Assembly: GCA_003021175.1 (NCBI GenBank)
Contig: PXQV01000006.1
Coordinates: 47,357-111,356 of the forward strand
Reading direction: 5' to 3'
DNA length: 64,000 bases
Source of the DNA: Halobacteriales archaeon QH_7_66_36
Lineage (GTDB): Archaea; Halobacteriota; Halobacteria; Halobacteriales; Haloarculaceae
Shown here: positions 33,013-43,580 of the stretch, in pieces
Layout: every line of letters begins with the position of its first letter
How positions within the stretch are numbered: position 1 is the stretch's first letter
The notes under the pieces: generated by a model
What the model was told of the DNA's origin: nothing
What the model saw: only the letters and a program-made list of their open reading frames with translations
Database searches by the model: none
Position numbers and translations under genes: made by a program

Positions 33013-33333
33013 CTACCGACTCTCCCGCTGTTCCACCTTGTTCAACTCGATGAGCAGCCGGAACACGGCCTTGACGAGGTTCGAGTCGACGCCGAACTGC
33101 TCGGCGTTCTCCCCGGCCCGGTTCATCACCTCCTGTTCCTGTCCCTCGTCGGTGGTCGGAACGCCCTGATCACGTTTCACCGCCGCGATAGACTCCGCGA
33201 CGTAGGTCCGTTGGGCGATGAGTTCGACGATCTCGTGGTCGATGGTCCGTATCTCCTCGCGCAACTGGTCGAGTTCCATCTCCTCGACGTTCACGTCGGT
33301 CGTGCCCCGTCCGTCTGTGTCGTGGTCAGCCAT
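33013..33333 (-). CDS. chorismate mutase (AroQ type)
   Basis: LDQLREEIRTIDHEIVELIAQRTYVAESIAAVKRDQGVP. Alternative start Met at 33279. Confidence 0.88.
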   Translation of the reverse strand: MADHDTDGRGTTDVNVEEMELDQLREEIRTIDHEIVELIAQRTYVAESIAAVKRDQGVPTTDEGQEQEVMNRAGENAEQFGVDSNLVKAVFRLLIELNKVEQRESR

Positions 33334-34136
33334 GTAGTACCCTCGTAGTCGCTCCAGCGTTCGCGTGTCTGTTCGACGGCCGCTCGGTCGCCGACGGCGA
33401 CGTAACTCGGTCCGGTGCCCGACAGCGAGACGCCCGCCGCGTCCGGCAGGGCCGCGACCATCGGCTCCGTGTCGAAGTCGAGCGCGGCACAGAAGGCGAA
33501 GCCGTTGACGGTCATCGCCTCCCCGTAGCGGCCGTCGAGCGCCAGTTCCTCGACGACGCGGGCGGTCGGGGCCACTCGCTCGCAGCGGTCGACGTCGGCG
33601 TCGGCGGAGTAGGCGCGTTCGTCGGGGACGAACACGGCCGCGTCCCAGTCGCGTTCGGCGCGGTCGAGCAGCGCGTCCTCGGTGTTGTCGGTGACCGTGA
33701 CCCCGCCGAGCATCGACGCGCTGGCGTCGTCGAACGCGCCGGTGACCGTGACGCCCGCCCGTCGGGCCGCGTCGACGCCGAGTCGGCAGGCCGCCTCGCG
33801 GTCGATGTCGGCGTCGAGCGCGTCGAGCGCCGCGAGCACGGTCGCGTTCGCGGCGGCGGAGGAAGATTTCAGCCCGCCGGCCATCGGTATCTCCGTCTCC
33901 GTGCGCACGTGACCGCCTTCGCCGCCGCCGTGTTCCCGCACGACCGCGCGAACGCACGCTTCGATCAGCGTCGTGTCGGCGTCTGGGGCCCCCGCGACCG
34001 TGCCGCTCACCTCGCCGGTGTCGTCGAGGTCGACGCTCGCGTGGACGTACTCGTCTATCGCGAACGCGCTGCCCGTGCCGGTAGCGAGCGCGTTGAGCAC
34101 CGTGCCGGCCGCGGGTGCCCGCGCGGACCCGTCCAT
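33291..34136 (-). CDS. archaeal GHMP-type shikimate kinase
   Basis: PMAGGLKSSSAAANATVLAALDAL GHMP motif; SLSGTGPSYVAVGD. Confidence 0.88.
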   Translation of the reverse strand: MDGSARAPAAGTVLNALATGTGSAFAIDEYVHASVDLDDTGEVSGTVAGAPDADTTLIEACVRAVVREHGGGEGGHVRTETEIPMAGGLKSSSAAANATVLAALDALDADIDREAACRLGVDAARRAGVTVTGAFDDASASMLGGVTVTDNTEDALLDRAERDWDAAVFVPDERAYSADADVDRCERVAPTARVVEELALDGRYGEAMTVNGFAFCAALDFDTEPMVAALPDAAGVSLSGTGPSYVAVGDRAAVEQTRERWSDYEGTTWLTTTQTDGARPT

Positions 34137-34242
34137 CATCCGCTTTTCCCCGCCGGTCACCTAAAGCCGTGGCGGTCGGGGCGAAACCCGGCAGCCCATC
34201 GCGTCCCGAGCGGTTTTTGCGGGGTCGCACCGAACGTCGCGC

Positions 34243-34671
34243 ATGGATTTTCGCAGTGACGTCGCCCCGGATACGATACCGATCTCGCTCGAACAGGAAG
34301 GGGTGGAGGTCACCTACACGGACGGCCGCAGCGTCCTCTACCGCGGCGCGCCGACGAAGAAGGAGGGCAGCGTCACGACCGCGCCGGGCAAGGACGTTCA
34401 CGTCCTCGTCACCGACCCGACCGAGGAGGAGGGCGTCCTCGTCTACGTCAACGACCGGGCGACCGACGACGAGATACTCCGGTCGACCGGCGTCGGCCGC
34501 ATCACCGTCGACCCCGACGAGACGGCCTCGCTGTTCCCGGGCGTGGAGGCAGAGAACAGCGGCCACCGGGTGACGGTGCGCGCCGACCCCGAGGCGGCCC
34601 GCGGTCGCGTCTTCGTCTTCGCCGAGGACGAACTGGGCGAACAGAGCTACGAGATCGTGCGCGAAGACTGA
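34243..34671 (+). CDS. conserved haloarchaeal protein (DUF5796-like)
   Basis: MDFRSDVAPDTIPISLEQEGVEVTYTDGRSVLYRGAPTKKEGSV... Confidence 0.78.
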   Translation: MDFRSDVAPDTIPISLEQEGVEVTYTDGRSVLYRGAPTKKEGSVTTAPGKDVHVLVTDPTEEEGVLVYVNDRATDDEILRSTGVGRITVDPDETASLFPGVEAENSGHRVTVRADPEAARGRVFVFAEDELGEQSYEIVRED

Positions 34672-34910
34672 TGCCGTTGTCCAAACGCTGGCGCGACCTC
34701 GACCGCGACGCCGTCGGTGCGACACCGAACCGGTACGGCGTCGTCGAGTTCGGCACGGACGGCGAGGTCGAGTCGATCGAGGTCGGTGTCGTCCGAGACA
34801 CAGTCAAGGACGCCGTGGCGTACGGCGACCACGGACAGGTCCGGTGGCAGGCGGCGCAGAACCGCGACCACGCCGAGCGGCTGGCCGCCGACCACCGCGA
34901 CCGTCACTGA
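34671..34910 (+). CDS. small conserved haloarchaeal protein
   Basis: MPLSKRWRDLDRDAVGATPNRYGVVEFGTDGEVESIEVGVVRDTVKDAVAYG...; starts at the upstream stop. Confidence 0.7.
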   Translation: MPLSKRWRDLDRDAVGATPNRYGVVEFGTDGEVESIEVGVVRDTVKDAVAYGDHGQVRWQAAQNRDHAERLAADHRDRH

Positions 34911-35038
34911 ATGTAGCTGGGTTCCTCGCCGTCGCAGTCCGTCTCGTGCTGTTTCGCGTCCTCGCGAGCGTCGAACAGCATCCCGCATCCGTCGCAGGCG
35001 AACCACGTCCCGTCCTCCCGCTCCGTCTGGGTGACCAT
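34904..35038 (-). CDS. 44-aa C2H2-like zinc-finger protein
   Basis: Translated by hand: MVTQTEREDGTWFACDGCGMLFDAREDAKQHETDCDGEEPSYIQ* (CxxC...HxxxC). Confidence 0.75.
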   Translation of the reverse strand: MVTQTEREDGTWFACDGCGMLFDAREDAKQHETDCDGEEPSYIQ

Positions 35039-35121
35039 ACCGGGTGTCGTCCGGTCTCGGATAAACGTGTTACGACGGAACACACCGCCGGGTTGAAGCG
35101 ACCCGGCGACGAGATGTACGT

Positions 35122-37248
35122 ATGAGCGAGGAGATCGTCCGGCTGCCGGTCGAGCCGGCCGAAAAACGCGATGCAGGTCGGGGTGTCGCCCGACTCCCCG
35201 AGGCGGCCCGCGCCACGCTGGGCGTGCTGTCGGGCGACACGGTCGTCGTCGAGGGCGAGCGACAGGCGGTGGCGAAGGTGTGGCCGGGCACCGAACCGGG
35301 CGTCGTCCGCATCGACGCCGACACGCGGGGCAACGCCGGGGTCACCGTCGGCGACGAGGTGACCGTCCGCCCCGTCTCCGTCACGGAGGCGCGCCGCGTC
35401 ACCCTCTCCTTGGAGGGTGAAGCGCCGGAGAACGCCGAGGAACTGCTACGGCACGCGCTGCTCGACCGGCCCCTGCGCGCCGGCGACGCGATCCGCGTCG
35501 AGCGCGCCGGCCTGCGCGCCGAGGTGGTCGACACCGCCCCCGACGGCGTCGTGAAGGCGACGGAGGGGACGACCGTCACGCTCCGGCGCTCGGACGGGAC
35601 CAGCGGCGCGCCGATCCTCGACGCCGAGACGTCTACGAGCGACGAGAGTCCACCTGCCGGCGGAACCGAGGAGGCCGCCGGTGGCGTCACCTACGAGGAC
35701 ATCGGCGGACTGGACGACGAACTCGACCTCGTCCGCGAGACGATAGAACTGCCGTTGACCCGACCGGAGCTGTTCCGCGAGGTGGGCGTCGACCCCCCGA
35801 AGGGCGTGCTCCTGCACGGCCCGCCGGGCACGGGCAAGACGCTCATCGCCAAGGCCGTCGCCAACGAGGTGGACGCGGCCTTCCGCGTCATCAACGGCCC
35901 GGAGGTCGTCTCGAAGTACAAGGGCGACAGCGAGGAGCGCCTCCGTTCCGTGTTCAAGGACGCCGCGGAGAATCAGCCTGCGGTGGTGTTCATCGACGAG
36001 CTGGACGCCATCGCCGGCGAGCGCGACGAGGAGGCCGACATGGAGAACCGGCTCGTCGCGCAGTTGCTCACGCTGCTCGACGGACTGGAGGAGCGCGGAC
36101 AGGTCGTCGTCGTCGGCGCGACCAACCGCGTGGACGCCGTCGACCCTGCACTCCGTCGCGGCGGTCGCTTCGACCGCGAGATCGAGATCGGCGCGCCCGG
36201 CGAGGCCGGCCGCCGGGAGATACTCGACGTCCACACCCGCGACATCCCGCTCGCCGAGGGCGTCGACCTCGACCGGCTGGCGGCGCGCACGCACGGGTTC
36301 GTCGGCGCGGACGTGCGAACGCTGACACAGGAGGCGGCGATGGCGGCCCTCCGCGACCGGGAGAACCGCGACGAACTCACGGTGACGCGGGCAGATGTCG
36401 AAACGGCGCTGTCGTCCGTGGAGCCGTCGGCGATGCGCGAGTACGTCGCCGAGGCACCGGCCGTCGACTTCTCCGACGTGGGCGGACTCGACGATGCGAA
36501 GGCAACGCTCCGGGAAGCCGTCGAGTGGCCCGCGCTGTACGCGCCGCTGTTCGAGGCCGCGGAGACGGAACCCGCCTCGGGCGTCCTGTTGCACGGGCCG
36601 CCCGGCACGGGCAAGACACTGCTCGCCCGGGCTGTCGCGGGCGAGACGGAGGTGAACTTCATTCACGTCGCCGGCCCGGAACTGCTCGACCGGTACGTCG
36701 GCGAGTCGGAGAAGGCCGTCCGCGAGGTGTTCGACCGCGCGCGACAGGCGGCCCCGGCCATCGTCTTCCTCGACGAGATCGACGCCGTGGCGGGCGTTCG
36801 GGGCACCGGCACGGACTCGGAGGTGACCGAGCGCGTCGTCTCGCAACTACTGGCGGAACTCGACAACGCCGCCTCCAACCCCCGACTCGTCGTGCTCGCG
36901 GCGACGAACCGCCGCGACGACCTCGACCCCGCGCTGTTGCGCCCCGGTCGTCTGGAGACCCACGTCGAGGTGCCCGAACCGGACGAGACGGCCCGGCGAG
37001 ACATCTTCGAGGTTCACACTGCGGGGAAGCCGCTCGGCGACGACGTGGACCTCGACGAACTGGCCGCGCGGACGGACGGCTACTCGAGTGCGGACATAGC
37101 CTCGCTCGTCCGCGAGGCGTCGATGCACGCGATCCGGGCGGTCGCCGAGGGCCGCGACCCCGAGACGGCGAACGCCTACGCCGACGAACTGGCGTTGACC
37201 GCCGAGGGCTTCGAGCAGGCGCTCGGACGACTGGACGACGGCCCGTAG
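35122..37248 (+). CDS. CDC48/VCP-type double AAA+ ATPase
   Basis: Two Walker A (LLHGPPGTGKTLIAKAVANEV, LLHGPPGTGKTLLARAVAGE), two Walker B and a CDC48 N-domain. Confidence 0.95.
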   Translation: MSEEIVRLPVEPAEKRDAGRGVARLPEAARATLGVLSGDTVVVEGERQAVAKVWPGTEPGVVRIDADTRGNAGVTVGDEVTVRPVSVTEARRVTLSLEGEAPENAEELLRHALLDRPLRAGDAIRVERAGLRAEVVDTAPDGVVKATEGTTVTLRRSDGTSGAPILDAETSTSDESPPAGGTEEAAGGVTYEDIGGLDDELDLVRETIELPLTRPELFREVGVDPPKGVLLHGPPGTGKTLIAKAVANEVDAAFRVINGPEVVSKYKGDSEERLRSVFKDAAENQPAVVFIDELDAIAGERDEEADMENRLVAQLLTLLDGLEERGQVVVVGATNRVDAVDPALRRGGRFDREIEIGAPGEAGRREILDVHTRDIPLAEGVDLDRLAARTHGFVGADVRTLTQEAAMAALRDRENRDELTVTRADVETALSSVEPSAMREYVAEAPAVDFSDVGGLDDAKATLREAVEWPALYAPLFEAAETEPASGVLLHGPPGTGKTLLARAVAGETEVNFIHVAGPELLDRYVGESEKAVREVFDRARQAAPAIVFLDEIDAVAGVRGTGTDSEVTERVVSQLLAELDNAASNPRLVVLAATNRRDDLDPALLRPGRLETHVEVPEPDETARRDIFEVHTAGKPLGDDVDLDELAARTDGYSSADIASLVREASMHAIRAVAEGRDPETANAYADELALTAEGFEQALGRLDDGP

Positions 37249-37317
37249 CCCCGGTCGCTCACGCGCGCTGAGCCGCCTCGTCGTACGTTTTATACGCGGC
37301 GCTGGCAAACGCACGGT

Positions 37318-37842
37318 ATGGTCCAATGCGAGATGTGCGGCACCACGGTCACCGACCCGAAGACGGTGAAGGTCGAGGGGGCCGAACTCGACGTGTGCGG
37401 TGACTGCGCCGAGTTCGGGACCGAAGTGCGACAGGACACCTCATCGCCGACCTCGACGAAGTACTCCACATCGTCGTCAGGCACCTCCTCGTCGTCCGCG
37501 TCGGCCTCGTCCGGGTCGTCCGGCGGCGGCCGCCGCCGCGACATGTTCGACGAGATGGAGGAGGTGGCGACGGATTACGACGACAGGATTCGGAGCGCCC
37601 GCGAATCCGAGGGGCTCTCACAGGAGGAGTTGGCCGACCAACTCAACGAGAAGGTGGGCGTCATCCGGAAGCTGGAGCGGGGCGACACGCTCCCGACCGA
37701 CGAGGTGCAGCGCGAACTGGAGAGCGCGCTCGGCGTCTCGCTCTCCGAGTCCGGTGGCGACGACGAGTACGAGTTCGACAGCGACGAGGGCTCGTCGACC
37801 GGGTCGTACACGCTCGGCGACGTGGTCAAGCGGAAAGACTGA
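37318..37842 (+). CDS. MBF1-type transcriptional regulator (zinc ribbon + Cro/C1 HTH)
   Basis: [30 protein letters not shown]; [32 protein letters not shown]. Confidence 0.92.
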   Translation: MVQCEMCGTTVTDPKTVKVEGAELDVCGDCAEFGTEVRQDTSSPTSTKYSTSSSGTSSSSASASSGSSGGGRRRDMFDEMEEVATDYDDRIRSARESEGLSQEELADQLNEKVGVIRKLERGDTLPTDEVQRELESALGVSLSESGGDDEYEFDSDEGSSTGSYTLGDVVKRKD

Positions 37843-37880
37843 ACGGACAGCTATTTGCTCGCGGCGGGTCGTTGCCCCGT

Positions 37881-38519
37881 ATGTTCGTTCTCGTCAACCT
37901 GAAGGCGTACGACTGTGACGCGACCGCCATCGCCCGCGCCGCGGCAGACGTGGCCGACGACTCGGGCGTGCGCGTCGCCGTCGCCCCGCAGACGGCCGAC
38001 CTCGCTCCCGTCGCGGAGACGGGCGTCGAGACGTTCGCGCAACACGTCTCTCCGGTCGACCACGGTAGTCACACCGGCTCGACACCCGCCGAGGCCGTCG
38101 CCGACTACGCCGACGGCACGCTGCTCAACCACTCGGAGCGACGGCTCACGCTCGCTGACATCGACGGCGCGCTCGGGGCCGCCGACCGCGCCGGCTTGGA
38201 GACGCTCGTCTGCGCGAACAATCCCGAGCAGATCGCCGCCGTCACCGCGCTCGGTCCCGACGCCGTCGCCGTCGAGCCGCCGGCGCTCATCGGCACCGGC
38301 ACGCCGGTGTCCTCGGCCGACCCGGCGGTCGTCGAGGGCGCGGTCGCGGCCGCCGAATCCGACCCGTCCGTCGACGTGTACTGTGGTGCCGGTATCTCCA
38401 CGGGTGGGGACGTGCTCGCGGCCCGCGAGTTGGGTGCGTCGGGCGTCCTGCTCGCGTCGGGCGTCGCCAAGGCCGACGACCCTCGCGCCGCGCTCGAAGA
38501 CCTCGTCTCCGGCCTCTAG
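37881..38519 (+). CDS. tpiA: triosephosphate isomerase
   Basis: [42 protein letters not shown]. Confidence 0.95.
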   Translation: MFVLVNLKAYDCDATAIARAAADVADDSGVRVAVAPQTADLAPVAETGVETFAQHVSPVDHGSHTGSTPAEAVADYADGTLLNHSERRLTLADIDGALGAADRAGLETLVCANNPEQIAAVTALGPDAVAVEPPALIGTGTPVSSADPAVVEGAVAAAESDPSVDVYCGAGISTGGDVLAARELGASGVLLASGVAKADDPRAALEDLVSGL

Positions 38520-40309
38520 CTCTCGAGTTCGTGCGCGTCGGAGCCGTCCACCGGATCGAGCGACCGCGCCGACGGGAGCAGTTCGATGACGCGTGAGAGC
38601 GCGGCTTCGAGCTTCGTCGCGTCGAGCCGGTCGTCGTGTGCCTCCCGTATCGACGCGCGGAGCCGCGACTGGTACTCGCCGCGGCCGGCGTGCTCGATGA
38701 GGCCGTGCTCGCGGAGTTGGCCGTTCCGGCGGTACGCCTCCGTCCGCTCGCCGTCACCGCCGGCGGCGACGTGGGCGTCGAGCGGCGACACCGGGCCGTG
38801 CTCGCGGTAGTGCGCGAGCATGTCACGCGTCACGTCGTCGAGCGACGCGATCGCCGCGCGCAACTCGGCGACGACCGGTCGGTTCGCGTCGCCGGGGGTT
38901 TTGGACGCGTCGAAGGCCGGCTCAACGTCGCCGCGCGCGTCCCGAACGCCGTCTCCGACCGCCCCCGTTCCTGCGTCGGTCTCGAACGCCGTCGCACCGG
39001 CGCTCTCTGTCTCGTCCGTCGTGGCGTTGTTTTTCGTCTCCGCCGTCGACTCGCTCGTCTGTGCCGCCATCCGGCTGGCACCGAAGTCGTCGGCGCGCAG
39101 CCGGTCGCTGTCGGAGCTGTCGTCCGCCCTGTCGTCGAAGTCATCCGTAGCTGTGTCTCCCGTCTCGCGCTCCCACTCGTCCCGGTTCTCTTCAGTCCGC
39201 GTGACGATGGTCCCACCGGAGGGTCTGCCCTCGTGTTCGGTGAGTTCCGACTGACGGCCGGTGATGTCGTCGCGGAACGCCCGCCCGGTCGCGTGGGCCA
39301 TCATCGCCCGCGAGAACTGCTCGGCCATCTCCGAGAGGTCCCGCGCCTCCCCCAGTTCTGCTTCGAGTTCCTTGATGCGCTCTTCCCTGTCCTTCAGTTC
39401 GCGTTCCAACTCCTGCACCCGAGATTTGCGCTGTTGCTCCTGCTCGGTGATGGATTCGAGTTCGCCGACCAAGTCCGCGGAGACGGATTTGAGTTCGGGC
39501 CGCTCGAAGTCGTCCAGTCCGGGCGTCGCGCCGGCGTCGAAGGTCCGCTTTCGCTCCATCTGCACGCGCCGGAGCGACTCGCCGAAGTCGCTCATCATGA
39601 AACACTCGCCGTCGGCCAGCTCCTCCACCTCTTGACGGTAGTCGCTGCCGAGGATGCGCCCGGCGACTTTCGTGTCGTTCGACCACGTGAGCCGATGCCA
39701 CAGCAGCCAGTCACACTGGGTGATGAAGTCCTTCTTCACGTCGGCGGGCCGCTGTGAGATGCCGACGACGCCGAGTCCGTGCTTTCGCCCCCGCTTGCCG
39801 ACCTTCACCAGCATCCGGCTACACTCGTCCATCCCGCCGCCCTCCGGGATGTACTCGTGTATCTCCTCGACGAGCATCAGGAACGGCTGCTTCTGCTTTT
39901 TCTCCTTCGCGAACAGGTGTTTGGCTACCTCCTTCAGCAGTTCGCGGGCGTCGCTCTCGTCGAGAAACGAGGATACGTCGAGGATGATCGGCACGCCCTG
40001 TTCGAGCGCGAGCGACGCCAGCTTCTCCGCGTGTTCGACGGACACCTGCAGGTCACACTCCTCGTCCGCACCGACGTGGAGTATCTCGTACTCCTCCTTC
40101 AGCCCGTAGTATTCGCCATCCGTATCGACAATCAGCAGGGCCAGCCCACGGTCGAGCAGCTTTTCAGCAATCACGGACGCGGAGTTCGATTTTCCGGACC
40201 CGGACTTACCCGTAATGAAGCCGCGACCTGTGAGGATATCAACCGTCGGTAATCTAATTACCGTTCCGTCTACCGTCTCTCCGGCTTCGAACGCCTCGTC
40301 TCCCGTCAT
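38516..40309 (-). CDS. HerA/DUF87-like ATPase
   Basis: [22 protein letters not shown] Walker [17 protein letters not shown] Walker [11 protein letters not shown]-terminal coiled coil. Confidence 0.9.
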   Translation of the reverse strand: MTGDEAFEAGETVDGTVIRLPTVDILTGRGFITGKSGSGKSNSASVIAEKLLDRGLALLIVDTDGEYYGLKEEYEILHVGADEECDLQVSVEHAEKLASLALEQGVPIILDVSSFLDESDARELLKEVAKHLFAKEKKQKQPFLMLVEEIHEYIPEGGGMDECSRMLVKVGKRGRKHGLGVVGISQRPADVKKDFITQCDWLLWHRLTWSNDTKVAGRILGSDYRQEVEELADGECFMMSDFGESLRRVQMERKRTFDAGATPGLDDFERPELKSVSADLVGELESITEQEQQRKSRVQELERELKDREERIKELEAELGEARDLSEMAEQFSRAMMAHATGRAFRDDITGRQSELTEHEGRPSGGTIVTRTEENRDEWERETGDTATDDFDDRADDSSDSDRLRADDFGASRMAAQTSESTAETKNNATTDETESAGATAFETDAGTGAVGDGVRDARGDVEPAFDASKTPGDANRPVVAELRAAIASLDDVTRDMLAHYREHGPVSPLDAHVAAGGDGERTEAYRRNGQLREHGLIEHAGRGEYQSRLRASIREAHDDRLDATKLEAALSRVIELLPSARSLDPVDGSDAHELES

Positions 40310-41220
40310 GCCGTCTTCTCCTCGGTCTCAACCCGGTTGTGGCACTGCCGACACAGCGTCACGAGGTTGTCTGGGTCGTTGGCCGCCTCGGGTTCATCAA
40401 ACGTCCGAATAGGTTTCCGATGATGTACATCGAGTTGCATCCCGTGTTGTTCTTGATGATCCACTTCCGAGACACCACAGCACTGACACGTCCGGTTGTC
40501 ACGGTCGAGAACTCGACGACGCACCTCGTGCCAGTTCTTCCCGTAGTACGGCTCGAAACCGCCGTTCCAGCGGTGGTGTAGTTCACCGGTCTGTGAACCG
40601 ACGGAACGTGTCTCGATTCCGTGTGTCCGGAGATAATCGTGTACCGTCGAGGCAGCACATCCAAGCTGGTTAGCGATTTCGTACGTACTGAGTCCCTCTG
40701 CCCGGTAGAGCCTACGGAGCGTCGTTGCGTCAAGCAGTTCTTCTGGTGGCTCCGGGTTTCGGGACCGTGTTTCTATGCAGTGCCTGTCAAGCCAATCACG
40801 AACTGTCAGCCAGTGACAACCGAGTTCGGTAGCTGTCTCCTGAATGGTCAATTCTTTCTCAATGTAGAGTTCCCGAAGCCGGGAGTCGGAGTGCCAAGGC
40901 TGGTCGGTGGTTTGCCTGCTCGTGTCCATTCCGAAGGCATCTAACCAGTTTCCTATCGTCTTGCTACTACATCCCAGCTGGTGGCCGATTTCGGCGTGAC
41001 TCAGGCCATCAGAACGGAGTTCTCGAAGCGTCGTTTCGTCCTGCCACGGGGGGACTGGTTGTTGTATATCGTGTTTATCCACCCACTTCCGCACCGTCTG
41101 GCTCGTGCAACCAAGCTCCTCTCCAATCTCCTCTAGCGTCCGTCCTCGCTCGACGTAAAGCTCTCGAATCGTTCCTTCGTCCCGCCATGGCTTCGATTTC
41201 GCTTCGTAACGATCACCCAT
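40306..41220 (-). CDS. HNH endonuclease with four tandem HTH repeats
   Basis: Four repeats of the type 'LRELY.E..LT..EIA.ELGC...TVR.WLD.H.I' then CQCCGVSEVDHQ...LDVHHRKPIRTFD...NDPDNLVTLCRQCHNRVE. ATGA overlap with HerA gene. Confidence 0.9.
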   Translation of the reverse strand: MGDRYEAKSKPWRDEGTIRELYVERGRTLEEIGEELGCTSQTVRKWVDKHDIQQPVPPWQDETTLRELRSDGLSHAEIGHQLGCSSKTIGNWLDAFGMDTSRQTTDQPWHSDSRLRELYIEKELTIQETATELGCHWLTVRDWLDRHCIETRSRNPEPPEELLDATTLRRLYRAEGLSTYEIANQLGCAASTVHDYLRTHGIETRSVGSQTGELHHRWNGGFEPYYGKNWHEVRRRVLDRDNRTCQCCGVSEVDHQEQHGMQLDVHHRKPIRTFDEPEAANDPDNLVTLCRQCHNRVETEEKTA

Positions 41221-41338
41221 TCGAACTCACCCCGTCAATGATGGTCCTGTCGGATCGCATTATCGAACGAACCGCTCCCCGGCCGATAAATCCGCGTCAG
41301 ACGCGCGGCATATCGGCGTCCACGATGGCGATGCCCTA

Positions 41339-41626
41339 TCAGTCGACCGCCCGGATCACGTAGTGGTCGGTCCCCACTCCGGCCTGTCGGATCAGCTCCG
41401 CGTCCTCGCGCAGTTTGACGACGTAGCCCGTCGCGCCGTACTCCTGCGTGTGTTCGGCGTCGACGCGGACGAGGTGGCCGAGGATCTGCGCGCGCGGCGG
41501 TGCCTGTGCCGCGCCACAGTCATAGATGGTGAGCAACTCGCCGCCGTCCTCGGCCTCGTAGACGATGACGTGCGCGTGGGGCGCGAGTTCCCACCGCTCG
41601 TCGCCGGCCGGCGCGAGCTTGTTCAT
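41339..41626 (-). CDS. small conserved haloarchaeal hypothetical protein
   Basis: MNKLAPAGDERWELAPHAHVIVYEAEDGGELLTIYDCGAAQAPPRAQILGHLVRVDAEH... Confidence 0.7.
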   Translation of the reverse strand: MNKLAPAGDERWELAPHAHVIVYEAEDGGELLTIYDCGAAQAPPRAQILGHLVRVDAEHTQEYGATGYVVKLREDAELIRQAGVGTDHYVIRAVD

Positions 41627-41663
41627 ACCGCTCGTCCGGTCGCTGCTCACATAGAGGCGACGG

Positions 41664-42926
41664 TCAGGCGTCGAAGTCGCCGAACGTCGTCTGCCCGCGC
41701 GTGTCACGACCGGCCTCGCCCCGAGTGTGTTCGCTCACCGTCTGCTCCGTCTCCTCGTCGCGTTCCCAACTCGCCAACGACGGCTGGTCGGCGGCGGCGA
41801 AGTCCAGATTCGAGACGCGAACGCCGAGTTTCCGGACGCGGTCGTCGTCGAACTCCGCGAGCAGGTCGCGCGCTACCTCCTCGACGAGGTCGGGGTCGTC
41901 GACCGGCCCGGAGAGCGACTGTACGCGGGTGTGAACGTCGAACGGCGGCGTGACGACCTTCACGCCGATAGTCTTGTACAGCGCGCCCTTCGAGCGGGCG
42001 CGGTCGGCCACCTCGACCGCCAGTCGCTCGACGAGTTCGCGCTTCGTCACGCCCTCGTCGGTCGTGGACAGCGCCTTCTCCGAGGAGAGCGACTTCGGCT
42101 TGCCGACCGGCTCCACCTCGCGGTCGTCGACACCGCGGGCGTGCTGGTGGATCGCGCGACCGCGCGACCCGAGTTCCGCTTCGAGCGTGTCGAGGTCAGT
42201 CTCTGCGAGGTCCCCGGCCGTCTCGACGCCCAGATCGGCGAGGAGGTCGGCCGTGACCGGGCCGACGCCGTGGAGTTCGTCGACCGAGAGCGGCGCAAGG
42301 AACTCGCCGACCTCGTCGGGCCGGACGACGACGAGACCGTCAGGCTTGTCGTGGTCGGAGGCGACCTTCGCGGTCGACATGTTCGGCGCGACGCCGACGC
42401 TGGCCGTGACGCCGGCCGACGCCTCGACCCGCCCGCGGAGGTCGGCGGCGAACGCTCTCGCGTCCGTCCATCCGACCACCGACACGTCCAGATACGCCTC
42501 GTCGATGGAGACCTCTCGAACCGTCCCGTCCGAGTCGGCCGTCTCGACGGCCTCGTGGAGAATCCCGCGAACGTCGTGGCTCACCGACTCGTAGAAGTCC
42601 ATATCGACGGGGCGATAGAAGCCGGCGTCGGCGACGGAGAGGCCGTCGTCGCGGGCGGCGTCGACCTTCCGCGGGAGCAGTTCCAGCGCCTCCGAGATGG
42701 GCATCGCGCTCTCGACGCCGTACTCGCGGGCCTCGTAGGATGCGGTCGCGACGGCACCGATGTCCTCGCCGGGTTCGTATCCCATGCCGACGACGAGCGG
42801 TTCCCCCGCCAGCGCGGGTTCGCGCAGTCGCTCGCAGGCGGCGTAGAAACAGTCCATGTCGACGTGACACACCACTCGTCGGTCGTCGGGTTCGGGGTCG
42901 CGGTCCGGCGAGAGCGGCCCCTCCAT
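41664..42926 (-). CDS. dinB: Y-family DNA polymerase IV
   Basis: VCHVDMDCFYAACE, VSIDEAYLDVS, ASVGVAPNMSTAKVASDHDKPDG. Confidence 0.95.
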   Translation of the reverse strand: MEGPLSPDRDPEPDDRRVVCHVDMDCFYAACERLREPALAGEPLVVGMGYEPGEDIGAVATASYEAREYGVESAMPISEALELLPRKVDAARDDGLSVADAGFYRPVDMDFYESVSHDVRGILHEAVETADSDGTVREVSIDEAYLDVSVVGWTDARAFAADLRGRVEASAGVTASVGVAPNMSTAKVASDHDKPDGLVVVRPDEVGEFLAPLSVDELHGVGPVTADLLADLGVETAGDLAETDLDTLEAELGSRGRAIHQHARGVDDREVEPVGKPKSLSSEKALSTTDEGVTKRELVERLAVEVADRARSKGALYKTIGVKVVTPPFDVHTRVQSLSGPVDDPDLVEEVARDLLAEFDDDRVRKLGVRVSNLDFAAADQPSLASWERDEETEQTVSEHTRGEAGRDTRGQTTFGDFDA

Positions 42927-42987
42927 ACCCCGACGTAAACCACACGGGGATTTGGAGGTTGGTAAACCGCGGCGAAAGTGGTCCGCG

Positions 42988-43482
42988 TCAGCCGGCGTCG
43001 AGGACGACTGCGTCCAGTCGTGCGAGGTTATCGGTCACGGCATCGACGACCCGCCGGCCGGGCGCGTAGACGGCGAGGGCGACGGCCCCGTCGAGCGGGT
43101 GCGCTTCGAGCTGTGACCGCGCCTCGAAGTGGCGACCGAAGCCGTCGGAGCCCCACGCCACGTCGGAGTCGAACGCCTTCTCGCGGAAGCCGACGCCGTA
43201 GTTGGCTCGCGCCTTCGTGTCCAGCGTCTCGATCCGCTCGGCGATGCTGGACAGCTGCGGCGCGAGCGCGAGCAGGAGGTCGGTCACCGGGTATGGCGGG
43301 TCCGCGTCGGTGTCCGGGGCGTAGACGCCGGGGACGCGCTCGAACACCCCCGACTCGTCGACGACGTAGCCGAGAAATCGCGGAATCGAGTCGGCGTAGC
43401 AGTGCGCGAGCGCGGTCGGCTCGATGCCGCCGCCGACGGCTGGCTCCCGACCGAACGTCAGCGTCGCGACCAGCCGGCTCAT
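42988..43482 (-). CDS. hypothetical haloarchaeal protein
   Basis: MSRLVATLTFGREPAVGGGIEPTALAHCYADSIPRFLGYVVDESGVFERV... Confidence 0.65.
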   Translation of the reverse strand: MSRLVATLTFGREPAVGGGIEPTALAHCYADSIPRFLGYVVDESGVFERVPGVYAPDTDADPPYPVTDLLLALAPQLSSIAERIETLDTKARANYGVGFREKAFDSDVAWGSDGFGRHFEARSQLEAHPLDGAVALAVYAPGRRVVDAVTDNLARLDAVVLDAG

Positions 43483-43580
43483 ACCCCTACTGTGTCGCGG
43501 AGTCTCCTAAGTGGGTCGGTGGTCGAAATGTCGCGACAGCGGCATGAGTGCTTAACTACCTGTGGCTTCCCCAGTCGACA

